This document shows positions 19,100 to 27,296 of a stretch of 64,000 bases of DNA, piece by piece. A program made the position numbers and the translations under genes. This stretch comes from Streptomyces sp. NBC_01454 (lineage in GTDB: Bacteria; Actinomycetota; Actinomycetes; Streptomycetales; Streptomycetaceae): positions 2,852,001-2,916,000 of the forward strand of contig NZ_CP109460.1 in NCBI RefSeq assembly GCF_036227565.1, written 5' to 3'. Positions within the stretch are counted from its first letter, which is position 1, and each line of letters begins with the position of its first letter. The notes below the pieces were generated by a model, which was given only the letters and a program-made list of their open reading frames with translations, was not told the origin of the DNA and made no database searches.

Positions 19100-19927
19100 T
19101 TGGCCACTGGCACCGAACCCTCCTCGCACACCGACGCGACCGGCGTGCACTCCACCTCGCGCGCCGCCATCCCCGCCCGCCATCTGCGCACCGACCGCTG
19201 GTGGCTGGCCCCGGCCTGCACCGCCGCCGGGCTGCTCGCGTTCATCGTCTACTCGACCTGGCGGGCCTTCGCGAACGCCGACTACTACCACGCGCCCTAT
19301 GTCTCGCCGTTCTACTCGCCGTGCCTGGCGGAGAACTGCCACACCATGCGCGGCGGCCCCAACTGGGAGCTCTTCGGCAGCTGGTGGGGCCTGTCCCCCG
19401 CGCTGCTCATCCTGATCTTCCCGCTGGGTTTCCGGCTGACCTGCTACTACTACCGCAAGGCCTACTACCGGGGCTTCTGGGCCTCGCCGCCGGCCTGCGC
19501 GGTCGCCGAGCCGCACAAGAAGTACACCGGTGAGACCCGCTTCCCGCTGATCCTGCAGAACATCCACCGCTACTTCTTCTACTTCGCGGTGCTGGTCGCC
19601 GGCGTACTGACCTACGACACGGCGCTGACCTTCCGCGACGAGAACTACGCCTGGGGTCACATGGGCCTGGGCACCCTGATCTTCCTCGCCAACATCGTGC
19701 TGATCTGGGCCTACACCCTCTCCTGCCACTCCTGCCGGCACATCGTCGGCGGCCGGCTGCGGCACTTCTCCCGGCACCCGGTGCGCTACCGGCTGTGGGG
19801 CTGGATCGGCAAGCTCAACGCGCGGCACATGCAGCTGGCGTGGTCCTCGCTGATCAGCGTGGCCGTCGCGGACTTCTATGTCTTCCTGCTGGCCAGCGGC
19901 GCCCTCGCCGATCCGCGCTTCTTCTGA
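19100..19927 (+). CDS. sdhC: succinate dehydrogenase membrane-anchor subunit (Sdh1-type, single chain)
   Basis: 275 residues from a TTG at 19100, chosen because GGAGA lies 8 bases upstream; a longer frame from 18998 exists but reads Pro/Arg-rich shadow sequence. Five hydrophobic segments are visible (about 27-47, 85-108, 145-165, 175-200, 240-262). Conserved His residues occur in IHRYFFYF, WGHMGLG, LSCHSCRHIVGG and LNARHMQ and could ligate haem. This single long anchor in place of SdhC plus SdhD, followed by sdhA and sdhB, is the layout of mycobacterial Sdh1. It should carry electrons to menaquinone in the cell membrane. Confidence 0.8.
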   Translation: MATGTEPSSHTDATGVHSTSRAAIPARHLRTDRWWLAPACTAAGLLAFIVYSTWRAFANADYYHAPYVSPFYSPCLAENCHTMRGGPNWELFGSWWGLSPALLILIFPLGFRLTCYYYRKAYYRGFWASPPACAVAEPHKKYTGETRFPLILQNIHRYFFYFAVLVAGVLTYDTALTFRDENYAWGHMGLGTLIFLANIVLIWAYTLSCHSCRHIVGGRLRHFSRHPVRYRLWGWIGKLNARHMQLAWSSLISVAVADFYVFLLASGALADPRFF

Positions 19928-20001
19928 CGAGCGCCCCTCCCCTTCTCCTTGTGCAACAGCAACTCCTTTGACAGTTCTTCTACGGAAAGGTGTGCCCCGC
20001 G

Positions 20002-21978
20002 ATGGCGCATGTGGACCGGCAGGCATGGGACGTGGTCGTGGTGGGCGCGGGCGGCGCCGGACTGCGCGCCGCCATCGAGGCCCGCGAGGCCGGCATGCGC
20101 ACGGCCGTGATCTGCAAGTCCCTGTTCGGCAAGGCCCATACGGTGATGGCCGAGGGCGGTATCGCGGCCAGCATGGGAAATGCCAACGCGCACGACAACT
20201 GGCAGGTCCACTTCCGGGACACCATGCGCGGCGGCAAGTTCCTCAACCACTGGCGGATGGCCGAACTCCACGCCCGGGAGGCCCCGGACCGGGTCTGGGA
20301 GCTGGAGACCTGGGGCGCGCTCTTCGACCGCACCGCGGACGGCCGGATCTCCCAGCGGAATTTCGGCGGCCACGAGTACCCGCGGCTGGCGCATGTCGGC
20401 GACCGTACGGGCCTGGAGCTGATCCGTACCCTCCAGCAGAAGATCGTGGCGCTCCAGCAGGAGGACGAGCGGGAACTGGGCGCGTACGACGCCCGGCTGA
20501 AGGTCTATCAGGAGTGCACCGTCACCCGGATCCTCAAGGAGCCGGCCGGCGGCCCCGGCGCAGGCTCCGGGCAGGTCGCCGGCGCGTTCTGCTACGACCG
20601 GGAGTCCGGCCGCTTCTTCGTGCTGGAGGCTCCGGCGGTGGTGCTGGCCACCGGCGGCATCGGCAAGTCCTTCAAGGTGACCTCGAACTCCTGGGAGTAC
20701 ACCGGTGACGGCCATGCGCTGGCGCTGCTGGCCGGGGCGCCGCTGATCAACATGGAGTTCGTGCAGTTCCACCCCACGGGCATGGTCTGGCCGCCGTCGG
20801 TCAAGGGCATCCTCGTCACCGAGTCGGTCCGCGGCGACGGCGGGGTGCTGCGCAACAGCGACGGCAAGCGCTTCATGTTCGACTACATCCCGGACGTCTT
20901 CAAGGAGAAGTACGCGGAGACCGAGGAGGAGGGCGACGGCTGGTACGAGGATCCCGAACGCCACCGCCGCCCGCCCGAACTCCTCCCCCGCGACGAGGTC
21001 GCCCGCGCCATCAACGCCGAGGTCAAGGCGGGCCGCGGCTCCCCGCACGGCGGCGTCTATCTGGACGTCTCCACCCGGATGCCGGCCGAGGTCATCCAAC
21101 GCCGGCTGCCCTCGATGCACCACCAGTTCAAGGAACTGGCGGATGTGGACATCACCGCCGAGCCGATGGAGGTCGGCCCGACCTGCCACTACGTGATGGG
21201 TGGGGTGGAGGTCGACCCGGACACCGCGGCGGCGACCGGCGTACCGGGGCTGTTCGCGGCCGGTGAGGTGGCCGGCGGCATGCACGGCTCCAATCGCCTC
21301 GGCGGCAACTCACTGTCCGACCTGCTGGTCTTCGGCCGCCGGGCGGGGCTGCACGCGGCCGCGTACGCGGCCGCGCTGGACCGGCGGCCGGTACCCGACC
21401 CGCTGCAGATCGACGCGGCGGAGGCGGAGGCGCTGCGTCCCTTCAGCGCCGAGGGCGGGCAGGAAGCCGGAGAGGACGCCGGCCGCGAGACGGGTCCGGC
21501 GGAGAACCCGTACACCCTGCACCAGGAGCTCCAGCAGGCGATGAACGACCTGGTCGGCATCATCCGCAGGGAGAGCGAGATGTTCGAGGCGCTCAAGCGG
21601 CTGGCCGATCTGCGGGTGCGGGCCCGCCGGGCCGGCGTCGAGGGCCACCGGCAGTACAACCCGGGCTGGCACCTCTCCCTCGATCTGCGGAACATGCTGC
21701 TGGTCAGCGAGTGTGTGGCGCGGGCGGCGCTGGAGCGGGAGGAGAGCCGCGGCGGGCACACCCGCGACGACCATCCGGCGATGGACCGCGGCTGGCGCAA
21801 CATCAATCTGGTCTGCGAGGTCGCCCACCCGCAGGGCGAGGCGCGGACCGCGGACCCGGCGCTGGGCCAGATCCGGCTCTCCCGGCGCGAGACCCCGCCG
21901 ATCCGCCGCGATCTGCTGGAGTTGTTCGAGAAGGACGAGCTGGCGAAGTATCTGACGGACGAGGAGCTGAGCCGGTGA
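20002..21978 (+). CDS. sdhA: succinate dehydrogenase/fumarate reductase flavoprotein subunit
   Basis: 658 residues from ATG 20002 (GGAAAGG upstream); a GTG at 19990 overlaps that ribosome site and was not chosen. The FAD-binding start is DVVVVGAGGAGLRAAIEARE. The segment AHTVMAEGGIAASMG contains the histidine expected to hold FAD covalently. Catalytic-domain features include EFVQFHPTGM, TESVRGDGGVL and MHGSNRLGGNSL. Length and order match mycobacterial SdhA1 rather than the 580-residue main SdhA. It oxidises succinate to fumarate, or the reverse, and passes electrons to SdhB. Confidence 0.92.
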   Translation: MAHVDRQAWDVVVVGAGGAGLRAAIEAREAGMRTAVICKSLFGKAHTVMAEGGIAASMGNANAHDNWQVHFRDTMRGGKFLNHWRMAELHAREAPDRVWELETWGALFDRTADGRISQRNFGGHEYPRLAHVGDRTGLELIRTLQQKIVALQQEDERELGAYDARLKVYQECTVTRILKEPAGGPGAGSGQVAGAFCYDRESGRFFVLEAPAVVLATGGIGKSFKVTSNSWEYTGDGHALALLAGAPLINMEFVQFHPTGMVWPPSVKGILVTESVRGDGGVLRNSDGKRFMFDYIPDVFKEKYAETEEEGDGWYEDPERHRRPPELLPRDEVARAINAEVKAGRGSPHGGVYLDVSTRMPAEVIQRRLPSMHHQFKELADVDITAEPMEVGPTCHYVMGGVEVDPDTAAATGVPGLFAAGEVAGGMHGSNRLGGNSLSDLLVFGRRAGLHAAAYAAALDRRPVPDPLQIDAAEAEALRPFSAEGGQEAGEDAGRETGPAENPYTLHQELQQAMNDLVGIIRRESEMFEALKRLADLRVRARRAGVEGHRQYNPGWHLSLDLRNMLLVSECVARAALEREESRGGHTRDDHPAMDRGWRNINLVCEVAHPQGEARTADPALGQIRLSRRETPPIRRDLLELFEKDELAKYLTDEELSR

Positions 21979-22772
21979 GCGTGTCGCAGGAAGAGCAGCG
22001 GTCGGGCGTCTACCAGGCGCATTTCCGGGTGTGGCGGGGCGATGAGCACGCCGGCGGCCTGGCGGACTACTCGGTCGAGGTGCACGAGGGCGAGGTGGTG
22101 CTCGACATCATCCACCGCCTCCAGGCGACCCAGGCCCCCGATCTCGCGGTGCGCTGGAACTGCAAGGCGGGCAAGTGCGGTTCGTGCAGCGCGGAGATCA
22201 ACGGCCGGCCGCGGCTGATGTGCATGACCCGGATGTCGGTCTTCGACCGTACGGAGACCCTCACGATCACGCCGATGCGGGCCTTCCCGGTCGTCCGCGA
22301 CCTGGTCACGGACGTGTCCTTCAACTACACCAAGGCCCGGGAGATCCCGGCGTTCGTCCCGCCCGCGGAGCTGGCCCCCGGCGAGTACCGCATGCAGCAG
22401 GAGGACGTGGGGCGGTCCCAGGAGTTCCGCAAGTGCATCGAGTGCTTCCTGTGCCAGGACACCTGCCATGTGGTGCGCGACCACGAGGAGAACAAGACCG
22501 CCTTCGCCGGTCCGCGCTTCCTGATGCGCATCGCCGAGCTCGACATGCATCCGCTGGACGCGGCGCCGGAGTCCGGTCTCGACCGCAAGGCCACCGCGCA
22601 GGACGAGCACGGGCTCGGCTACTGCAACATCACCAAGTGCTGCACCGAGGTCTGCCCCGAGCACATCAAGATCACCGACAATGCGCTGATCCCGCTCAAG
22701 GAGCGCGCCGCGGACCGTAAGTACGATCCGCTGGTGTGGCTCGGGAACAAGATCCGGCGCCGCGGCGAGTGA
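21975..22772 (+). CDS. sdhB: succinate dehydrogenase/fumarate reductase iron-sulfur subunit
   Basis: 265 residues from GTG 21975, overlapping the sdhA stop by GTGA, so translation is coupled. Three clusters can be read: [2Fe-2S] ligands in CKAGKCGSCSAEI plus a later MCM; [4Fe-4S] in CIECFLCQDTC; and [3Fe-4S] in CNITKCCTEVCPEH. The N-terminal ferredoxin-like domain contains ADYSVEVHEGEVVLDIIHRLQ. It links the flavoprotein to the membrane anchor. It is the last gene of the operon and is followed only 48 bases later by a convergent gene. Confidence 0.92.
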   Translation: MSVSQEEQRSGVYQAHFRVWRGDEHAGGLADYSVEVHEGEVVLDIIHRLQATQAPDLAVRWNCKAGKCGSCSAEINGRPRLMCMTRMSVFDRTETLTITPMRAFPVVRDLVTDVSFNYTKAREIPAFVPPAELAPGEYRMQQEDVGRSQEFRKCIECFLCQDTCHVVRDHEENKTAFAGPRFLMRIAELDMHPLDAAPESGLDRKATAQDEHGLGYCNITKCCTEVCPEHIKITDNALIPLKERAADRKYDPLVWLGNKIRRRGE

Positions 22773-22820
22773 GCGGGCGGGGCGGGCCCCCGGGCGCCGT
22801 CCCGGTCCCGCCCCGGCTCC

Positions 22821-25511
22821 TCAGAACAGGCTCAGCAGCGCTTCCGCCGGGTCCACCGCGGGCGACTCCCCGTCGGGCAGGGCGAGTTCGAACCACACGG
22901 TCTTGCCGCGCGGGGTACGCCGGCTGCCCCAGCCCTCGCTGAGCAGACCGACCAGCTGCAGCCCGCGGCCGCCCTCGTCGGTGTCCCGGGCCCGGCGCCG
23001 GCGCGGCTGGGCGAGATCGGCGTCCCAGACCTCGCAGACCAGGGTGCGGTCCAGCAGCAGCCGCAGCCGGATCTCGCCGTGGCCGTGCCGCAGCGCATTG
23101 GTCACCAGCTCGCTGACCAGCAGCTCGGTGGTGTCGACCAGGCCCTGCAGGCCCCAGTCGGTGAGCTGGTCGCGGGCCAGCTCCCGGGCGCGGGCCACCG
23201 AACGGGCCTCCGGCGCCAGATTCCAGTCGCCCACCGCGTCCTTGGGCAGCCCCTGCACCCGCGCCATCAGCAGCGCGATGTCGTCCTCGCCGTGCGAGGT
23301 GTCCATCGCGCTCAGCACGTGGTCGCAGGCGTCCTCCAAGTCCTCCAGCGGGCGGTCGGCGCCCGACAGGGCCCTGCGGAAGGCCTGCAGCCCCTCGTCC
23401 AGCGGATGGTCGCGGGACTCCACCAGGCCGTCGGTGTAGAGCGCCAGCAGCGCACCGTCCGGCAGCTCGACCTCGATCTCCTCGAACGGCTCGCCGCCGA
23501 CGCCGAGCGGCATCCCCGGGGGCACGTCGAGCAGCAGCGCGTCCTCGCCGTCCTCGACCAGCACCGGCGGCAGATGCCCGGCGTTGGCGAACGTACAGCG
23601 CCGGCTGATCGGGTCGTAGACGGCGTAGACGCAGGTGGCGAGGTAGACCTCGGAGAGATCGGCGGTACGCGCCGAGCGCCTGGGCTCGGCGCCCTCCGGG
23701 GCCCCGGACCGGCCGCGGGCGCTGCGGGCGGTGGACCGGCCCTCGCCGTCGCCGCCGAGCCCGCGGGCGATCTCGTCCAGCGCCGAGAGCACCTCGGCGG
23801 GCTCCAGGTCCAGCAGCGCCAGGGTCCGTACGGCGGTGCGCAGCTCCCCCATGGCGACCGCGGCGCGCAGTCCGCGCCCCATCACGTCGCCGACCACCAA
23901 CGCGGTGCGGTGGCCGGGGAGTTCGATGACGTCGAACCAGTCGCCGCCGACCTCGGTCGCGGTGGTGCCGGGCAGATAGCGGCAGGCGATGTCCAGGCCG
24001 GCCGCCTCGGGGTCGCCGGGCGGCAGCAGGCTGCGCTGCAATATCAGCGCGCGCTCGTGCTCACGGCGGTAGAGGCGGGCGTTGTCGATGCAGACCGCGG
24101 CGCGCGCGGCCAGCTCCACGGCGAGCGCGGTGTCCCGCTCGCCGAACGGCTCGCTGCCCTTGGTACGGGAGAACTGCACCAGCCCGACGACGGTGTCCCT
24201 GGCGACCATCGGGACGGCGAGGGTGGACTGCACCACCGCGCCGAACTCCGGCCCCCCGTCGTCGCTCTCCCGGCCCGGGATGATCTGCGCATGGCCGGTC
24301 CGCAGGGCGCCCGCGCAGGGGGAGTTGAAGGGGTAGCGGTGGACGGCGCCGACCGCGACCGGGTCCGGTGTGCCGCCGGGGACGGCGGGGGAGGTGGCGA
24401 GCGGGGCGTCCGAGACGGCGCTGGCGAAGGCGACCCGGCGCAGCTCCGCGCTGCCGTCGCTCATGCCGGGCGGGGCCTCGTCGCCGGCGAGCAGCCCCTG
24501 GTAGAGGTCCACCGAGGCCAGGTCGCAGAACTGCGGGACGGCGACGTCCAGGAGGGTGCGGGCGGTGGTCTCCAGATCGAGGGAGTTGCCTATCCGGGCA
24601 CCGGCCTCGTTGAGCAGCGCGAGGTTGCGGCGGGCGTTGGCGGCCTCGCGCTCGGCCCGGCGCCGGCCGGTCACATCGGCGGCGAGCGCCGCGACGCCGA
24701 TCGGCCGGCCGCTGGCGCCGTGCAGCCGGTAGAGCGAGACCGACCAGCGGCGCCGGTCGCCCTCGCCGCCGGCCAGGCCGACCAGTTGCATCTCGGCGAC
24801 CGGCTCGCCGGTGTCCAGGACGCGGCGCAGGGCGGCGGTCATCCGCTCGGCCTCGCTGCGCGGCAGGAAGTCGTGCGGGCCGCAGCCGCGGTACTTGCTC
24901 GCCGGGCCGCCGAAGACGGTGGCGAACCGTTCGTTGACCCGCAGCAGCTTCAGGTCCGTGCCGAACAGGGTGAATCCGATGGGAGATTGACCGAAAACGG
25001 CCTGCGAAGCGGCGAGATCGGTTTCGATGCCGCGCAGCGCCCGGACGTCGACGACGAGACAGACCGCGGCGCGCTCACCGTCCTCGTTGCGCGAGGGCAT
25101 CACATAGATCTCGGCGAGCCCGTCGGTCACGCCGTCCGCTTCCCTGCGGTAGGGCACCAGGCCGGTCCACTCCCGGCCGTCGAGTATCTCGGACACCTTG
25201 CGGTGGCCGGTGTCGCGCAACTCGCTGGGCACGAAGGCCTCTACGGGGTCCTTGCCGAGGGCGTAGCGGGCGGGAATGCCGAGCATCTGCGCGGCCCGCT
25301 CGCTCCACTGGTCGATCCGGCCGTCGGGGCCGAGCGAGAAGGAGGCCACGCGGATGTAGTCATAGATCGATCCGGGCCGGCTGCTCTGCCACACGGGCGC
25401 GCCCGCCGGCTCGCCCGCGCGCGGGCGGCCACCTGGGTCGCCCGGGCAGTCCACACCACCCTGATCCTCGCCCTGTGCGGGTTCTGCCCCGCCAGATGAC
25501 ATCTCGCTCAC
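22821..25511 (-). CDS. PAS-PAS-GAF-SpoIIE phosphatase-HATPase regulatory protein
   Basis: 896 residues from GTG 25511, selected because GGAGGGG lies 9 bases upstream. Order: PAS (about 50-165), PAS (175-290), GAF (315-485), PP2C/SpoIIE phosphatase (500-735, with VGGDWFDVIELPG and GDVMGRGLRAAVAMG) and a C-terminal HATPase_c anti-sigma kinase-like domain (745-885, with ELVTNALRHGHGE and DEGGRGLQLVGLLSEGWG). It therefore combines an anti-anti-sigma phosphatase with an anti-sigma-type kinase in one soluble protein. No membrane segment or STAS partner is nearby, so its target is unknown. The stand-alone HATPase gene just upstream is a natural partner. Confidence 0.88.
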   Translation of the reverse strand: MSEMSSGGAEPAQGEDQGGVDCPGDPGGRPRAGEPAGAPVWQSSRPGSIYDYIRVASFSLGPDGRIDQWSERAAQMLGIPARYALGKDPVEAFVPSELRDTGHRKVSEILDGREWTGLVPYRREADGVTDGLAEIYVMPSRNEDGERAAVCLVVDVRALRGIETDLAASQAVFGQSPIGFTLFGTDLKLLRVNERFATVFGGPASKYRGCGPHDFLPRSEAERMTAALRRVLDTGEPVAEMQLVGLAGGEGDRRRWSVSLYRLHGASGRPIGVAALAADVTGRRRAEREAANARRNLALLNEAGARIGNSLDLETTARTLLDVAVPQFCDLASVDLYQGLLAGDEAPPGMSDGSAELRRVAFASAVSDAPLATSPAVPGGTPDPVAVGAVHRYPFNSPCAGALRTGHAQIIPGRESDDGGPEFGAVVQSTLAVPMVARDTVVGLVQFSRTKGSEPFGERDTALAVELAARAAVCIDNARLYRREHERALILQRSLLPPGDPEAAGLDIACRYLPGTTATEVGGDWFDVIELPGHRTALVVGDVMGRGLRAAVAMGELRTAVRTLALLDLEPAEVLSALDEIARGLGGDGEGRSTARSARGRSGAPEGAEPRRSARTADLSEVYLATCVYAVYDPISRRCTFANAGHLPPVLVEDGEDALLLDVPPGMPLGVGGEPFEEIEVELPDGALLALYTDGLVESRDHPLDEGLQAFRRALSGADRPLEDLEDACDHVLSAMDTSHGEDDIALLMARVQGLPKDAVGDWNLAPEARSVARARELARDQLTDWGLQGLVDTTELLVSELVTNALRHGHGEIRLRLLLDRTLVCEVWDADLAQPRRRRARDTDEGGRGLQLVGLLSEGWGSRRTPRGKTVWFELALPDGESPAVDPAEALLSLF

Positions 25512-25673
25512 GAGCCCCGTCCCCTCCAGCTCATCGTGCCCGGACCGGACCAGCCTGAGTATCCAGCACCTCGGCAATCCGGAACACGGTCTTCACGATC
25601 ACAGCACAGTCTCGATCGCAGGCCATCGACAGAATGTCGATGAAATGGCAACGATCAGGACTTCATCTGTCTC

Positions 25674-26222
25674 CTAACCAGCCACCGACAGCTCGAACCA
25701 CACAGTCTTGCCACTCTTTCCACGCCGGGTCCCCCAGCGCCGCGAACTGCACGCGACCAGCTGCAATCCACGGCCCCCCTCGTCGTCGGGCGCGGCGTCA
25801 CGCTCCTGCGGCGGGTCGGGCAGCGGATCGGAGACCTCGACGAGCAGCCCGCCGGTACTCAGCAGCACCATGCGGACCCCGATCGGCCCGCTCGCGTGGC
25901 GCAGGGAGTTGGTGACGAGCTCGCTCACGAGTAGTACGGCCATGTCGGCGGCGCCGTTCAATCCCCAGTCGGCCAGCACCCGGCGGACCACGGTGCGGGC
26001 GGTGCGCACGGCGCCGGGGTCGGCGGGAAAGCTCCATTCGGCGGTGGGGGAACCGGTGGCCTTGCCGCGCCTGCGGGCATTGCCGGAGACCGGCTCCGGG
26101 ACCTCTGCCGCTGCGCTGTCGCTCACGCCGATCACATCCCAGCCCGATGACTCCCCCGTCACATTCCACGTATGGAAGGGGTCATTCAGGACATACCCGA
26201 TATCCCGCGCGAAGTACCGCAT
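25674..26222 (-). CDS. HATPase_c anti-sigma-factor-like ATP-binding protein
   Basis: 182 residues if started at ATG 26222; a GTG at 26234 or one at about 26165 are alternatives and no site has a strong ribosome sequence. The HATPase fold spans about 60-180: the N box is LLVSELVTNSLRHASG, the G1 loop DDEGGRGLQLV, and the end GKTVWFELSV is typical of Streptomyces RsbW/SpoIIAB-like proteins. No sigma or anti-anti-sigma gene is adjacent. It is transcribed in the same direction as the multidomain phosphatase, 162 bases upstream of it. Confidence 0.8.
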   Translation of the reverse strand: MRYFARDIGYVLNDPFHTWNVTGESSGWDVIGVSDSAAAEVPEPVSGNARRRGKATGSPTAEWSFPADPGAVRTARTVVRRVLADWGLNGAADMAVLLVSELVTNSLRHASGPIGVRMVLLSTGGLLVEVSDPLPDPPQERDAAPDDEGGRGLQLVACSSRRWGTRRGKSGKTVWFELSVAG

Positions 26223-26378
26223 GCGGCGGTGCACTGTGGCACAAATGAAACATATCGGCGCGGTGGACCGGAGCGCCGAGACGGGCGGTCACGGGCACGG
26301 GAGCGGCCCGGGGCGCGCGGGTGCGCGCGGCGGGCCCAAAGGGCGGTGCCGGGGCGGTCGCGGGCCGCCAACGGGGCG

Positions 26379-26819
26379 CTACGGCCGTACCGGGGAGGCG
26401 CCGGCGGCGGGCGGCACCCCGTTCTTCGCCGCCAGCCTGCGCATCACCTCGGCGACCGCCGGGCGGTCCTGGTCCAGCCAGTCGACCTGACTCTCCTCGC
26501 CGGGCCGCAGCCAGCGCAGCTCGTCGTGGTCCTCCAGGGGCTGTGGCACCCCGGACACCAGCCGGGCAGTCCACACCTGCAGGACATAGCCCGGCCGTAG
26601 CACCCACTCGCCCGGAATCCGGTCCAGGGCCGCCGCCTCGACCCCCAGCTCCTCGCGCAGCTCGCGCTCCAGCGCCCGCTCGGGGGTCTCGTCGTCCTCC
26701 ACCTTGCCGCCGGGCAGCTCCCAGCGGCCGGCCAGCGCGGGCGGTGCGCTGCGCCGGGCGGCCAGCAGCCGCCCGCGCTCGCACACCGCTCCGCCCACCA
26801 CTACGCGCACGGTCGTCAT
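26379..26819 (-). CDS. Nudix hydrolase, MutT-like
   Basis: 146 residues. The Nudix box is read at about 38-60: GGKVEDDETPERALERELRE followed by ELG, matching GX5EX7REUXEEXGU. The protein starts MTTVRVVVGGAVCERGRLLAARR, typical of bacterial MutT proteins that hydrolyse oxidised nucleotides such as 8-oxo-dGTP. Substrate specificity is not proven by the box. It is a single-domain protein and probably monocistronic. Confidence 0.87.
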   Translation of the reverse strand: MTTVRVVVGGAVCERGRLLAARRSAPPALAGRWELPGGKVEDDETPERALERELREELGVEAAALDRIPGEWVLRPGYVLQVWTARLVSGVPQPLEDHDELRWLRPGEESQVDWLDQDRPAVAEVMRRLAAKNGVPPAAGASPVRP

Positions 26820-26870
26820 GCGCGGCAGCCTACGTCCCCCGCCCTCGTCCCGCTTCCCGCTCGCGACCTC

Positions 26871-27050
26871 TCAGGTCGCTGCCCGATCGGCCTTCTCGAC
26901 CACGTAAAGCTGCTGGTGGCCGCGTGTGCCAAGCCGGTCGGCCACCCGCTCCGCCTCCGCTCGGGTGGCATAGCGGCCCACGCGATAGCGGTTGCCGCCT
27001 TCGTCCTGGCGGATGACGAGCCAGGGGAGCACCGCTGCGCCCTCGGTCAT
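26871..27050 (-). CDS. SPOR-like small protein
   Basis: 59 residues from ATG 27050, preceded by GAGGG at 5-6 bases. The sequence VIRQDEGGNRYRVGRYATRAEAERVADRLG is a short beta-alpha unit like the start of a SPOR domain (GRYATRAEAERVADRL), which binds denuded peptidoglycan in division proteins. There is no signal peptide or membrane segment, so it would be cytoplasmic. Small SPOR-domain proteins of this kind are common in Streptomyces and their role is unknown. Confidence 0.65.
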   Translation of the reverse strand: MTEGAAVLPWLVIRQDEGGNRYRVGRYATRAEAERVADRLGTRGHQQLYVVEKADRAAT

Positions 27051-27296
27051 TGCGCCCCTCCGTCCGCCGCGTGGCACTCCCTTGCGCGCCCCTGGTCCGC
27101 TGATGCCGAAATCGCAATCCGCATATGCCCGAGCCTACGCCCGACCTTCACTCAGCGGATATGGAATGACACAAAGAGATACCGAACCGGCCACCCGCGG
27201 GCCTCCGGTATACCGGAGACGGCCTGCGAGTGGCCGGCTGGTGGCCCAATATGCTCGGGCGGGCGAACAGCTGCCGCGCGGACGGCGCGGGCGGGC

